From Argyresthia goedartella (Eukaryota > Arthropoda > Insecta > Lepidoptera > Argyresthiidae), in the NCBI GenBank assembly GCA_949825045.1, contig OX463809.1, positions 2,817,501-2,881,500 of the forward strand: a DNA stretch of 64,000 bases. The letters are read 5' to 3'. Below the pieces are notes generated by a model. That model was given only the letters and a program-made list of their open reading frames with translations, ran no database searches and was not told where the DNA came from. Shown one piece after another: positions 1-12,200 of this stretch. The position numbers and the translations under genes are program-made. Each line of letters opens with the position of its first letter. Position 1 is the stretch's first letter.

Positions 1-616
1 AATATGTTCAATATTAGTAAATATACAAACACAGAACTGTTGTAAAATCCACTGTTTGATATAACGGCACCTTTTGCTAGCACAATTTGGTTTACGCGAT
101 CGTTTGTGTCGGGATTGAGACAGACGATGACGTTGGCCTGCGTGCGCGTGCGCCGGTCGTTCCGCGCTAACTGCTCTCTTGCTGCTGAGGCCGAGGTGAA
201 CGTCGCACGACCTTCCCGCACCAGCCTACGGAGTCTGCTCTACCAATGCTATTTTCCTTTTGCTATAACTGTGTCGAAATTGGAAGCATTTCTTGTTGCA
301 AATTATACTGGAATGTCGAAAATGTAGGGTTTTCAAGGTATAAACCTCCAAGTCCTCCAACCTAGCAAATGTACCTCTTTCTGTTTGAAAATGGAATAAT
401 AACTAAAACAATAAAAATTTATATACAGGCACATACTATCAGTGGTAGCTGTGGAGACCCAATTAAAAAAAACCCTTGCAGCTAGCATGTGGCGGTTAAC
501 CCTTTCTTTTGATAAACTTTTTGTCAAATTTTAAAAAACATTCAAAAACCATTAGTTTTATAACTTTTAAGTGTTGGGAAAAGAACCCTTACAGTGGGTC
601 TCCACATTTGTTGTTG

Positions 617-795
617 ATGGTACATTGCTTCTGGCCCCACACTAGGATACCCTGTGTGGTGGGAACTAGAAACAGCTATATCACATACTTACATAGAAAC
701 ATCCAAATCCAAGAGTTATATATTTTTTCACTACTCTCCCCGGGATTCGAACCCGCGACCTCTCGCTTGGGAGGGTCAGAGTGTCGATAAGGGGG
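617..795 (-). mobile_element. tRNA-headed SINE (family A)
   Basis: On the - strand the head carries a B-box-like GGTTCGAATCCCGGGG. The tail motif GGCCCCACACTAGGATACCC is shared with copies at 41460, 48600, 54956, 60020 and 63775. Confidence 0.6.
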
Positions 796-1411
796 CGAAA
801 CCATTCTAAGTATTTTTCCCTTGGCGCCCCCTTATCTACACCCCAACCGAGATATCAAATGTAAAGTTCCTGTGATCGAATGGCCTTTTTCATACTTCCA
901 TTTCATGCAAAATTATCTTAATACTTATGTAGTATAGAATAGGACCGACTATATATATTATTGAATGTACTGAACTATTGAATAAGCGCACTTTAAATAC
1001 TACGGAAAAATATCTCTGAATAAAATAAGGTACCTAGTCAAATTATAGGAAGCATTCATTGTAACGAAATGTCCACTTCATTCCAAAAAAGGATACAATA
1101 ATTCCGTAATCTTGGCAGTTTCTCCTGTAATGTTTGCCAAGTGTTTAAATTACTACATAGTCAGTTTGGAATATCAAATCAAATCAAATCAAAAATCATT
1201 TATTTCCATAGGATGTTGTTACATCACTTAGATCCGTCATTGCATTTTTTTGGGTGAGTTCACTAACACAATGGCGGAATCTGTGGAGAAGAGCTCACCG
1301 AAGAAACTCCACAGTCGTCGCATCTTTTGCGTTTCCTTTTTTAAATAAAATATTGTCAAATTACAAAATGAATGCTAATTATATATCAAAACAGCCTGTT
1401 ACTCAAACAAT

Positions 1412-2161
1412 CTATTCCCATGGACATCTGTCCTCTAAGTAATCAGATATCCTATAGTAACCTTTTTTATACAATTTATGTTTTATTATTATTTTAAACT
1501 TGTCTAAAGGTAAGTTTTTAATATCAGTAGGGACCTTATTGTAATAGCGTATACAATTGCCTTTAAAAGAATTACTAATTTTATGTAGTCGGCTTACATA
1601 AGCAACCAACTTGTCTTTATTTCTAGTATTAAAATTGTGTATATCACTGTACTTCTGAAAATTAGTTATATTTCTTTTTACATACACAAGATTGTCATAG
1701 ATATATTGAGACACAAATGTCAGAATATTGATTTCTTTAAACTTTTCCCTCAGTGACACTCTAGGCCCTAATCTATAAATTGCACGAACAGCCCGTTTCT
1801 GCAGAATAAATATACTATTAGCATTCGCAGCGTGACCCCACAATAAAATACCATAGGTCATTAGACTATGAAAGTAACTAAAGTAGACTAGTCTAGCGGT
1901 GTCTACGTCGGTAAGAGCTCTAATTTTTTTAACTGCGAACGCTGCCGAACTCAGTCTGTTCGACAATTTATTTATATGAGGATCCCATTGTAGTTTGGCG
2001 TCTAAAGTAATGCCCAAAAAGACAGTCGACTGCAAAAGGTCCAATCTCTGTCCTTTTATAAATATGTCTGTAGTTACCGGGTTCACATTGGGTAACACGA
2101 ATTTAATACATTTAGTTTTCTTTTCATTAAGTAATAAATTGTTAACAGTAAACCAGTTCAC
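1412..2161 (-). pseudogene. RT thumb/C-terminal part of the same retrotransposon
   Basis: 249 codons (NWFTVNNLLLNEKKTKCIKF, VFLGITLDAKLQWDPHINKL, SYFHSLMTYGILLWGHAA) continue the RT after the frame break at about 2190. It ends 'GYYRISDYLEDRCPWE', a C-terminus that recurs with changes in other copies in the window. Confidence 0.85.
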
Positions 2162-2189
2162 TATACTAGAGATAGCATTGTTTACCTCG

Positions 2190-4256
2190 TCATAATTTGA
2201 TTGCTGTCAAATCATGACGAGGTAAACAAACCTCGTCATAATTTGATTGCTGTCTTTTGAATTTAAATATCAAAGAAGTATCATCGGCAAACAATACTAA
2301 CCCATGTTTTGCTTTATCAAGGTAAGGTAAATCATTAATATATACTAAAAACAAGAAAGGACCAAGAATTGAACCTTGCGGTACGCCCATACTTATTGAA
2401 GACCCAGGTGATCTTTTCCCATTAACATCGACCATCTGAACCCTATCTGTTAGATATGACTCCAGAAGGCCAAGTGCCTGATCTTTGACACCATAATGGC
2501 GTAACTTCCTGACAAGAGTGTCATGATGGACGCAATCAAAAGCCTTGGATAGATCGCAGAAGACACCAATTGCATCCATTGCATCTTCCCAGGCATCAAA
2601 AATATTGTCGATTAGTTCAACACCAGCATCGGCTGTTGAACGACCCTTTGTGAAACCAAACTGAGCAATATGAATTAAATTATTGAGATAAAAATGACTT
2701 TGCAATTGATTAAGTATGAGTTTTTCAAATATTTTGCTAAGCGTTGGTAGTATCGATATGGGTCTAAAATTGGTGGGATCTGATGTACTACCAGCTTTGA
2801 ATAAAGGTATAACTTTACTTAGTTTCATCAAGTCAGGAAACACACCATTATCTATACATTGATTAAATATACAACAAAGGTGAGGTGCAATACAATCTAC
2901 AATGGAACTAATAATTTTTACTGATAGACCATGGGCGTCAGCTGTCTTTTTCATTTCCAGGGATTTAAACGCTTTTACAATGTCTTCATTATTTACGTGC
3001 CTAAATTTAAAATCTGTTTTACAATCCTCAAAGTTTTGTTTAAGTATAGATTCAGCAGCAGCGGGAGATGAATTTAAAGACTTGGTTGTTGAAACTGGAA
3101 TGTCCGTAAAGAAATTTTCGAAAGCTTTTGCTACTTCTAGATCTGTACTTAGCAATTGATTATCTATCTTAAGCTTGAAGTTATTATGTGTAGCTTTGGC
3201 CTTTCCAGTCTCTCTGTTTATAATTTGCCAAGTCGTTTTCATTACATTGCTACTAGATTCAATTTTGTTTTTAATGAAATTAGATTTAGCTACGGCACAA
3301 ACGCGTTTAAACATTTTTGAATAACTACGAACATAATCTAGAAAGGCCGTATTATTGTTATATGATTTCTCTTCATAGAGTTCATATAATCTTCGTCTGC
3401 TCCTATGAATTCCAACTGTTTTGTTATTAACTTTTATAGTTTTTGATTTAAATACCGTATCATATTCATTTTTAACAAGGTTAAATACTGAGTTGTACAA
3501 CAAATTTGGATCGTCACTGTATGGTATTTCCCATAGTTTATCTAAAATATTATTCCTGTAGTGTTCAAGCCGAGTGTCACTAACGGGCACACATGTAATA
3601 TCCTCTTTTTGGTCCTTTTTTATTTTAATATTGAATATACCTATCTGACCAGAGTGATCAGAGGTTAATTTATTGATGACCGATTTGAAAATGGGCGTAA
3701 TGTTAGTAAATATATTGTCAATGCAGGTAGCAGATGTTGCAGTAATTCTAGTAGGCACCAAAAACAGATAGTTCATGTTGTGACTAAAAAATAAAGATTT
3801 TAATCTAGTACAAATATTATTATCCTCTAACAGATTAACATTAAAATCACCACAAATTAAAAAAAAATTGTTTTTATCGCTGATTTTAATCAACACTTCA
3901 TCCATTTTCTTTTCGAATAAATCAAAGGATGAATCTGGTGGTCTGTATACGCTCATTACAATAAGTTGTTCAAGTTCAATACAGGCTATTTCCATGGTAC
4001 GCTCAACAGACAGGCTCACTATGTCAACTCGTTCCTTATATTTAAAACTATTATTTACAAGTATTAAGGAGCCACCGCAATCAGCTGTTTTTCTGTTGAA
4101 CGAACTAGCAACGTGGTGGTTATTAAAGTTGAACATGAACTGATAACTCTTTAAAAAGTGCTCTGTTATACATAAAATATCAATATTATTACAGTTCATG
4201 AATAACTCAATTTCCAGTTCTTTACTTAACATGCCCTGTATATTTTGATGAACCAC
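2190..4256 (-). pseudogene. Retrotransposon ORF2: endonuclease plus reverse transcriptase
   Basis: About 690 codons. The N-terminal part is an APE-type endonuclease (VHQNIQGM, DILCITEHFL, ICGDFNVNLL, SDHSGQIG). From about residue 440 a reverse transcriptase follows (PLFKAGSTSDPTNFRPIS, FCDLSKAFDCVHHD, MGVPQGSILGPFLF, and the catalytic FADD in LVLFADDTSLIF). The frame is lost near 2190-2255, where a stretch of about 25 bases (ACCTCGTCATAATTTGATTG...) is duplicated. The GTG at 4256 is simply the start of the open stretch, not a real start codon. Confidence 0.85.
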
Positions 4257-4378
4257 GTTTAAAATATTCTTACTTTTACATTTTTCATTACTAGTAACTT
4301 GATTTAATGGGCAAGATGAAGGTATATTTATACAAATATTAATATTACTGCCAGAGTTACTCTCTGTTGTCCTATGGG

Positions 4379-4903
4379 TTAATTTAAAGAGCTTGGAACA
4401 GATTCCAAGGAGTACATGTCATTATTATTACACTGCTCAATAGAAGCAGGCGTTTCATTAGTCAAAAACTTGACTGAGTTCAAAATAAAATAAGATAGTG
4501 ACTGTGCTATCTGTTTTGTATAAAACCTAGATAGGTAATACCTATCCTTAGTCAAATAAAAATATTTTCCAATACAAATATTGGTGTCTATGAAATGAAA
4601 TTTTTCAGTATGACGACATGTCAATGTGTGTATAAATGTATTATTTTAATCATGTCTTATATGATTTTCATGTTGTGACAAAGATTGGTTGAAGGGAAAC
4701 GCAAACAAGATTATTCTATCTACATTTTGTAAATAATTTAATTTGGAAAAGTATTTAGTAATTAGTTTTTTAGATACATTTTCCCTTCTACCAATTAAAA
4801 TAAGTAGGGTGGTTGGTTCTAAAAACTGCGATGACAACACTTTGTTTAATATTTGTGAATATGTGGCGCCAGGCATACAGTTATTTAATATTGCCTGGTC
4901 CAC
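4379..4903 (-). pseudogene. ORF1 fragment of the retrotransposon, in-frame stop
   Basis: Two reading frames (4903-4646 and 4624-4379) lie in the same phase, split by a single TAA at about 4646-4648. Together they read through LLILIGRRENVSK, FHFIDTNICIGKYFYLTKDRYYLS. This resembles the SGNH/esterase-like ORF1 of CR1-type elements. That link is a tentative recognition, not a motif-level proof. Confidence 0.4.
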
Positions 4904-5149
4904 GCGCTGACTAAGTTGTATCCCGACAACACGCGTATTTATCGTCTACTTGAACTTGTTCAACGCACAGAATTTTAAGCTGCTCACCCACGGTGATTTG
5001 AAATAATGTAATTGGACCAGCGATAAAAGATTTCCGCACTCACTTCACTGACGTCAAACTGGCTTTCATTTCTCAATCGACGGGGCCGCGCGCAGACGTG
5101 CATTATAACATATCGGGCTTGCCAATTTCTCACCGCGTCAGTTGCAAAA

Positions 5150-5345
5150 AAAAAATATTAGTTGGCCAGTCAAAATCGATACAAAAAGTCGCTAATTTTG
5201 TAAAACATGATGTATCTCTGATTTTTTTTATGTTGTTTGGCCCCATTAGGGCTATGTATACCCAAATTTGCAACTCTCCAAAAGTTGCGGAAAAGTTTTT
5301 GCACATGAAAAACCGCGAAATTTTAGCACATGTTTCTGATTCAAC
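5150..5345. repeat. Dispersed repeat, inverted partner at 8595-8770
   Basis: A stretch with GGCCAGTCAAAAT, GCCCCATTAGGGCTATGTAT and AAAACCGCGAAATTTTAG is matched, diverged and reverse-complemented, at 8595-8770. I did not recognize the element. Confidence 0.5.
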
Positions 5346-5635
5346 ATCAACTATATGAGTGACTCCGGGCTAGTGTTAGTGTGCACGAGATACCTCTGAC
5401 GTTAAAAAATTTAAAGCCTGGTTCAATAAACATCCACCGTTCCCATCGATAGATAAACTCGTATCCATCAGCAGTGGCACTGTAGGGGGCCACCACATAA
5501 ATTGCCACACTGCCCGAAAACAAGATCTGAATGGGGTGAACCAAATTCTTGGAAAAACTTTTGAGAATGTTAGTTTCTCTAGGAAAGAACAAGTCCTCTC
5601 TTTGGCAACGCCTACCACCTCTATCAAAGTCAAAG

Positions 5636-6410
5636 TCAAAGTACTTTATTACTGTAGATATTTACATATACTTAGCAAACGTCAATTTTGCCTCTTCTCT
5701 ACATTGGACCACTGTGGGAGACGAAGGGCGTAGAAACTCCCACAGATTGATTTTTAGATCTCTGTTAAAATAGGTTGTGTTAAGCACAACCTATTTTTAA
5801 AAGAGATTATTACAAATATGAAAAATTTAATTATTATGATTAATAAGCAGGAATAATTAATTACAAAATTATTAACAGCAAGGCCTGTGTTGAACTAGAT
5901 TAACCCCATACAGTCCTGTCATTTAAGTAATCTTGAACATTGTAATATCCCTTTTTTGACAAAGTCGCTTTAACATGCTTTTTAAATTGCTCAAATGGCA
6001 ATTTCAAAATCTCCAGAGGTATCTTATTATAGTAGAGAATACACTGACCCTTGAAAGAATTGCTAACCTTCGCGAGTCTAAATCGGGGCGCACACAGTCT
6101 GTGATTATTTCTTAGGTTAACATTACAGCTATCGCCAAGTTTGGAAAATGTTGTAAGGTTCTTGCGGACATACATTATATTTTCGAAAATAAATTGACTA
6201 GCTACTGTTAGTATGTCAATTTCTTTAAAAAGCTCTCTTAAGGAGTCTGTTCGTTTTAAATTATAAATTGCTCGAATAGCTCTTTTCTGTAAAATAAAAA
6301 TAGTTTGAATATCCGCTGCTTTCCCCCACAACCAGATACCATAGGACATCACACTATGAAAGTAACTAAAATATACTAGCCTAGATGTAGCCACATCCGT
6401 GCTTTATCAA
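5636..6410 (-). mobile_element. 5'-truncated non-LTR retrotransposon copy
   Basis: The - strand frame 6394-5900 (164 codons, RLVYFSYFHSVMSYGIWLWG ... [16 protein letters not shown]) is the RT C-terminus of an element related to that at 1.2-5 kb. The 3' UTR at 5636-5780 (TACTTTATTACTGTAGAT on +) matches 53975-54110, and in the other orientation 36460-36545. Only the last quarter of the element is present. Confidence 0.8.
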
Positions 6411-6419
6411 GATCCACAA

Positions 6420-7870
6420 GAATAGAGTCGATCTCGACCCATTCACCATCTTCCAGAGAATGTGTATTCATGAAACAGTCAGACCTACAGTTGAAGGCCC
6501 ACTAAGCATACGGGCTCGCTCCATATCCAATGGCCCTATTTTCCGAAGAAGGGTTGCGTAAAGGACAAAATCTGCTTTTTCCACTGCCTTCACTGAAGCC
6601 ACAGAGAACGTCAGTGTGCAGGTAAAAACATTTGCTGTTATGAATGGAGGATACCTCCCCATTGTGGCATAGGAATTACTCGTTACGGGCTATCAGAGCA
6701 AGCTACATAAGAAACATATTTAACGACTTTGGGAGAAATGTGTGTATAGTCTTCGACGGGTATCCTGGAGATGGCGCTCAAAAGGTCAACAAATAGACGG
6801 GATTCTACAGCATCAGCGGAAATTGTGTTTGACGCATCGATTATTATCACAGTCTCCTAAGAGAAGGTGCTTTCGAATGACAAAAACAAGGTTCATCTCA
6901 TTGAACATCTCTGTTCTGCTTTTGCTCTCGCGGGGATTGAAACCAAAATGTCAATAGAATACACAGATTACGATATCGTCGTGACTGCTGTGCAAAAAAG
7001 TACCTCACCCAAGTACCCCAATGATCGCGACATCATCTTTAGAGAGGATGTGGATTTGCTCATGCTCCTCTGCGGTCTAGGATCTACTAAAACAAAAGTT
7101 TACTTCCGGAGGTTCGTACCCTAGTCGTGGTTGTTTATCTATCTAAGTATAATAGTTATCTATATAAGTAGGTATGTGTTTCGTTGTCTAGTACCCAAGA
7201 TACAGGGAATCCTAGTTTGGGGCTAGATCAATGTGTGTAAATAATGTCCAACCAAGGTATTATTATTATTTATTACAGACAAGTGGCAGAGATAAGGTGG
7301 GTTGCGTCCAATTCTCCACCAGCTCATACAACCACGGGGAAGTGGAGCTTACACCTGGATTTGAACTTTTCATCTACGCATTTACTGGAAGCGACACCAC
7401 CTCTGCCCTCTACTGGCAGGGGAAGATAAAAATGTGGGGCCTCATCAGACAAAGTCGGCTTCATCAGACACTCAAGCCCTAGTGGACCAAGCAAGAGTTT
7501 TCCTCCAAACAGCAAAAATCGCACATACCACCAGGAGCAAAAGAGGTTGGGGTTGGAGATAGAGGCCACCGACTAGGGTTGAGAATTGACCTCGGCTAGA
7601 CTCATCCCCTTTACCAGTCGGCAAGCTCCTGCCCCCGCAAAGCTCCTAAAACTCCTCTCTTGCAGGACTGAGACGTTCTGTGATGTGTGCTACCTGCTGT
7701 ATGGAAACATGCCAGATCGCTGTCCTTATCATCATTTAAGAGGACAATGATGATGAGCTTCAAGAAAACCCTGACGATCTACCAAAACTGGAGTACATAC
7801 CTATAGGGGACGAAGACGACGACCCACAAATAGTGTAAGACCTACCCATTGTAGAGAACAACGAAAGTGA
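6420..7870 (+). pseudogene. Fossil of a repeated arthropod gene with PIN/FEN1-like domain
   Basis: Broken + strand frames read RNIFNDFGRNVCIVFDGYPG (about 6715-6775), MLSNDKNKVHLIEHLCSAFA (6867 on), FREDVDLLMLLCGLGSTKTK (about 7045-7105) and LFIYAFTGSDTTSALYWQGK (about 7365-7425). This order matches a multi-copy uncharacterized protein that I recall from many arthropod genomes, with a nuclease-like fold. Stops at about 6796 and 6835 and a SINE tail at 7128-7265 disrupt it. Function and mobile origin are inferred, and the name is descriptive. Confidence 0.45.
7128..7265 (+). mobile_element. SINE family B tail inserted in the fossil gene
   Basis: The stretch (GTGGTTGTTTATCTATCTAA ... CCTAGTTTGGGGCTAGATCA, then a TATTATTATT tail) matches the 3' part of full copies at 42217 and 34683. 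The tRNA-like head is absent. Confidence 0.65.
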
Positions 7871-8594
7871 AGGCCAGGGTCATCAAAAACAAGGCGAAAT
7901 ATTTGACGATGTGTGTAATTTGATTGATTGATTACGTTACTGTGCTCTTCATTACTAATTTAATTTAATCTAATCTAATTTAATGTAATGACCTAATTTG
8001 AATTTTTATTAGCATGACTTCATTATAATTTTAATTGACTGAATCTTATTATAATTTTAAGTGTTATTGTTATGTTAATGTTATTAATAGTACTACTAAC
8101 AAACTATGGAACTTTGTATTCCGAAATAAAAATGATTGATTGATTGATTACTTATGTTTTTATTAAAATACATTTCACCGTTTTTTTATTATTATTACAT
8201 GTCTTCTATTTCCTAACCAAACCAAAAAACTTACGATAGGAAATGTTATGAAACAATTCTGCAAAAATGCGATTTTACGTTATTATTACATAAAAGGTAA
8301 TTTTTTTTTTGAGATATTGAGAGAACTACGAAGCTTACAGACCCCGATTTGTGCTTTATTTAAAACTAATTGAATTCCCTACAAATTATATTCTACAAGT
8401 TCTCTACGGATTCAATGGTTTCGAGCCAATTTCGATCCAAAGAAGGTCTAAAACTAAAATTTTGCCATAATTATGTGAATAAATTAACCTACAGAGCTAC
8501 GGTTAGACAAAAAAATTCACAAATTTAATGTTCATTAAAGCATTTTGTAGCTTTTGACGAAAAATTCATACATTAGGAGATATAAAGCAGAATC

Positions 8595-8770
8595 TGAAAC
8601 AAGTCAGAAAATTTCGCGGTTTTTCGTGTTTAAAAAAAAACACAGCTTTATGATCAAACTTGAGTAGGTATACACAATTGCATAGCCCTAATAGGTCCAA
8701 ACATCACAATAAAACATCAGAGAGCCAGCATGTTTTGTTAATTTATTGTCAATTTTGACCAGCCTATGAG
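8595..8770. repeat. Inverted partner of the 5150-5345 repeat
   Basis: It contains AAATTTCGCGGTTTTTCGTG, CATAGCCCTAATAGGTCC and AATTTTGACCAGCC, the reverse complement of motifs at 5150-5345. Confidence 0.5.
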
Positions 8771-9216
8771 GAAATTCTACATAATGTGGCTACAAAGTCT
8801 ACTATTGTTGCAATCTAATCACCAGAAAACCAAAAAAAATAAACAAAACAATGGTTAAAAAATATGTCATGCCGTTTGGGCTGTAGCGCGTGCTAAAAAA
8901 ATACATACAAACATAGTGCATACAAACATACGTAGAAACACTTGAAAAACATTTCGCTCCTTCTGGGGCATTCGAGTAAAAAGGGATTATCTCAGTTGGT
9001 TGGCAAAAATTTCGTTCAAATCTCCGTGTGAGCCCAGCTTTTCCTGACGAGGGTTCAATTTATGAAACTGTCAAGTCAATCAAATCAAAGTTGCCCGTCA
9101 AATTAGAAAAACAAAAAGTTGCACTCTTGTCTTGTGCTTTTTCTCTGGTCTAGATTTCTAAAGCCGCAAATAAATCGCTCTTTCCCAGAGTTCCTTAAAA
9201 CGGTAAAGAAAACAAA

Positions 9217-9250
9217 ATGAACACTATACGCAACGGAGTAATAAAAACAG
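9217..9250 (+). CDS. XPNPEP3: XPNPEP3 coding exon 1
   Basis: This exon begins at the ATG, encodes 11 residues (MNTIRNGVIKT) plus one base, and ends at donor AG|GTAACC. It supplies the start of the mitochondrial presequence. The upstream 100 bases are AT-rich, and I saw no clear TATA box. Confidence 0.8.
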
Positions 9251-12200
9251 GTAACCATTTACATTTACAGGTTATAACTACTTACGAAGTCATCTAAAAT
9301 TCTAATTGTCTACACGTAAACAACTAACTAATAAGTTATAATTACAGCTTGTAGGGCTAGGAGAAGCCTAGTTAGGGTTACTTTAATTCAAGAGAACTCC
9401 AGATGTCGCTCCACCATCGAGAAGCCACCCGGGGAAAGAGTAGCTGAAAAAGAACAGCAGTTTTTTATACCCAAGGGTATTATGGGTCAGCCGACCTGTT
9501 ATACCCACCCCCACATGGTTCCTGACGGTCACCTGACGTGCGGTATCACCCAGCAAGAGTACAGAGAGCGGCGGGAGACGCTAGTGCACAAACTTATTTA
9601 CGAACTCAACAATATACACCGGACTCATGTTGTAAGTTAAGTAATTGTTCTGCATGGTTTCTCTTCATTATTTCTACAGCAGATAATTTGGTTTAAGTAT
9701 GCTGTGAGGATCATAAAGACCTGCAATGTTGGGTGTTTATGATCCTTACAGCATATGTGTTAAGACTATTGTGCTAAAGTTTAGCACAATATTTGTAACA
9801 AGTATGCTGTAACTTTAGCAGCTAAACTATGTTAAATTAATAGTTTTAGCCTTCAGTTGTTCTAATAGGAAGAAGTTCTAAAGAACTGAGGAAACAAGAC
9901 AGCCCCTGCCATCCCATTTGAGAGAAAATGTGCCACTCTGGAGCAATTATGTTAATGTTACTTCTAGTTTAAACAACACGGGGTAGCCTGGTATGGGGAC
10001 CAGTAGCCCTGTCATGTAAATCTGACATCTAGAATTAGAATTTTTGAAAAATTGGTCATTTTGTCAATTGTCAATTGTCAATTGTAAGACGGGCTGGTTT
10101 CCGCAACTCGACGACGAAAGAGCCTATTTTGTGTGTGGGTGGGAATGTGATATCATTCGAGCCAACACATCTCCTCCAGGAACGCCAGCAGGCCAATTGG
10201 TCATTTTAATAATTGGGTTGTGTTTGCTCAATAAAATTATTTATTTATTTATTTTGGATTCATAACTACCATTACAGGCTTAACTTAACCTAGCAGTAGA
10301 TATATTTTAAGCTAATTTAACTTAGTATCTAAATATTAATAACATCTTTATAACATATAATAAATAGTGCCATCCTTGTGAATTCTGTCAGAGCAACCGA
10401 GAACACATCAATTTGCTTTGCCGATTCTTGAATGGCTCTGATGAGCGGAGCGCGCGCCAACACGTTACTGCGTGCGCTCGGCAGTAGCGGCGGCCGGCGG
10501 CGCCACACATACTCGTCCCGCATGCACAACCACAACTGCTCTAACCCCAGGGGCTTGCAGATTAAAATTACCTTAAACACATTACATATCAATACAATCC
10601 CTTTTAACCCTGAGTTCATTCTATCCAACCATACCACATATTAAGAGTGTAGGGATACACCCTGTGCAGTGGAAAATATATATCTCATAAATTTATTCTG
10701 GATATATTACAATATGATATTTCATTTCCAGATAATTGAGTTCAATTCCAGCTGTGACCTAAACCTTTGAAGGTGCACCCTGTATGCAAGACAAACCTTA
10801 GAATCCGATATGCTTTTTACATATACCTACACTCTATTTGAAGAGAGCTTTTATTGTGACTTGCTTGCTAATGCGATGTTCTGAAAGGAATTTTTTTCAA
10901 TAGATGAGAAAATCCCAGATGTTAGAGCTGCATGGGCTTCAGGTCCAAAAAAATAGTTTAAAAGTAAAATGTGAATAAATGATTTATTTTTCGTTTCCAG
11001 ATAGTCATACCAGGAGCTGCCAAGCAGTACATGTCAGACAAGATACCATTTGTGTTCCGACAGAACACGGACTTCTTCTACCTGACCGGCTGCATGGAGC
11101 CATCGGCTGTGCTGGTGATGATAAAGCAGGAACAGACTGAAAATTTTAAGGTTACCAACTAATGGCTTAATCCTACATTTTCCAGATTTTCATTGTATAA
11201 TCAGTAAGGATGTACTTTTATGACCCAATACTTTTTGGAATAGTGTACTTGTGCCAGGCAATTCACAGTCATCTAAAAAGGATTAAAGATAAGAGTCCTC
11301 CTTTGTGTGCCAACTTATCCAATGAGTTAATCAACTGGTTGTAAATCGGTGCATCATTAGGAAAAAGATATCCCACCAAAAACATTTTCATGTAAAATAT
11401 TGTCAAGACGAGACCATTTGGCTCGCACTGTCATAAAGTTATCAGATCTCATATAGAACCAAACTTCTCTACGCGCCCTAACACTACAAGCCCTTACACC
11501 TTAGGCGAAATATGTGGTTTGGGCGTTTTGCTACCATCACATGGGCAATTGTATTCACTGTTCATTAATGAGCATCAAAATTTGCTGGAAGTCTTATACA
11601 AACTGCCATCCCCTAGTTTTAAGGGGGGGTAAATGTTCCATGTTTAAGATTTTTTTGTTGTTTATGTACTAATACTAGCTTAAATACCAAATTTCCTCTT
11701 TCTGGGACTTCTGGAAGTACCCTAAGAATTTTGATGATCATCAGTGAGTCATTGAAGAATTCGGGGATTTTAGATATCAGTTAAATTTAAAGTATGAGCA
11801 CTGTGCAATTTAAACTTTATGGGCCTTACCACAAAAAAATAAACTACTGTTCAACACTTGTTTAAAAACAAAAACGTATGGGATTTAACGTTTGTTTTGA
11901 GGTTAAACGCTGTTTAATATTTTTTGTTTAATGAGTTCGCTATTGACATCATATCCCGAGAATCTGGTATAATCTAGTAGTATGTTATGTGGTTAAAAAA
12001 ACAATGAAGCGCTTCGAGAAAAGGTGGTAGCCCTTGCGCTTCGCTTGGCTGTCTTGGCGTGACCACTAACTACTGTGCCCCCAGATTTGTTACAATGGGG
12101 TTGGCCGGTGAAAGCTAATCATAGGTGGCGCCACGTGCATTTGGTTCCTTTATCCAGTTGCCACTTTCAACGATCGACTAATTTCTGGAATTTTTTCTGT

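Larger units (their letters stand above)
1174..5050 (-). mobile_element. Decayed near-full-length non-LTR retrotransposon (CR1/Jockey type)
   Basis: The element reads on the - strand. The 3' end at 1174-1195 has an ATTTG-type repeated tail. Its parts are described in the next three entries: an ORF1 fragment, an endonuclease-reverse transcriptase ORF and a separated RT C-terminus. The 5' boundary near 5050 is estimated from where recognizable sequence ends. Clade assignment (CR1 versus Jockey) is from motif style only. Confidence 0.75.

Noticed and set aside
106..327. Arg-rich 73-codon frame at the window start
   Set aside because: GC-rich but with no recognizable domain, splice signal or conservation evidence.
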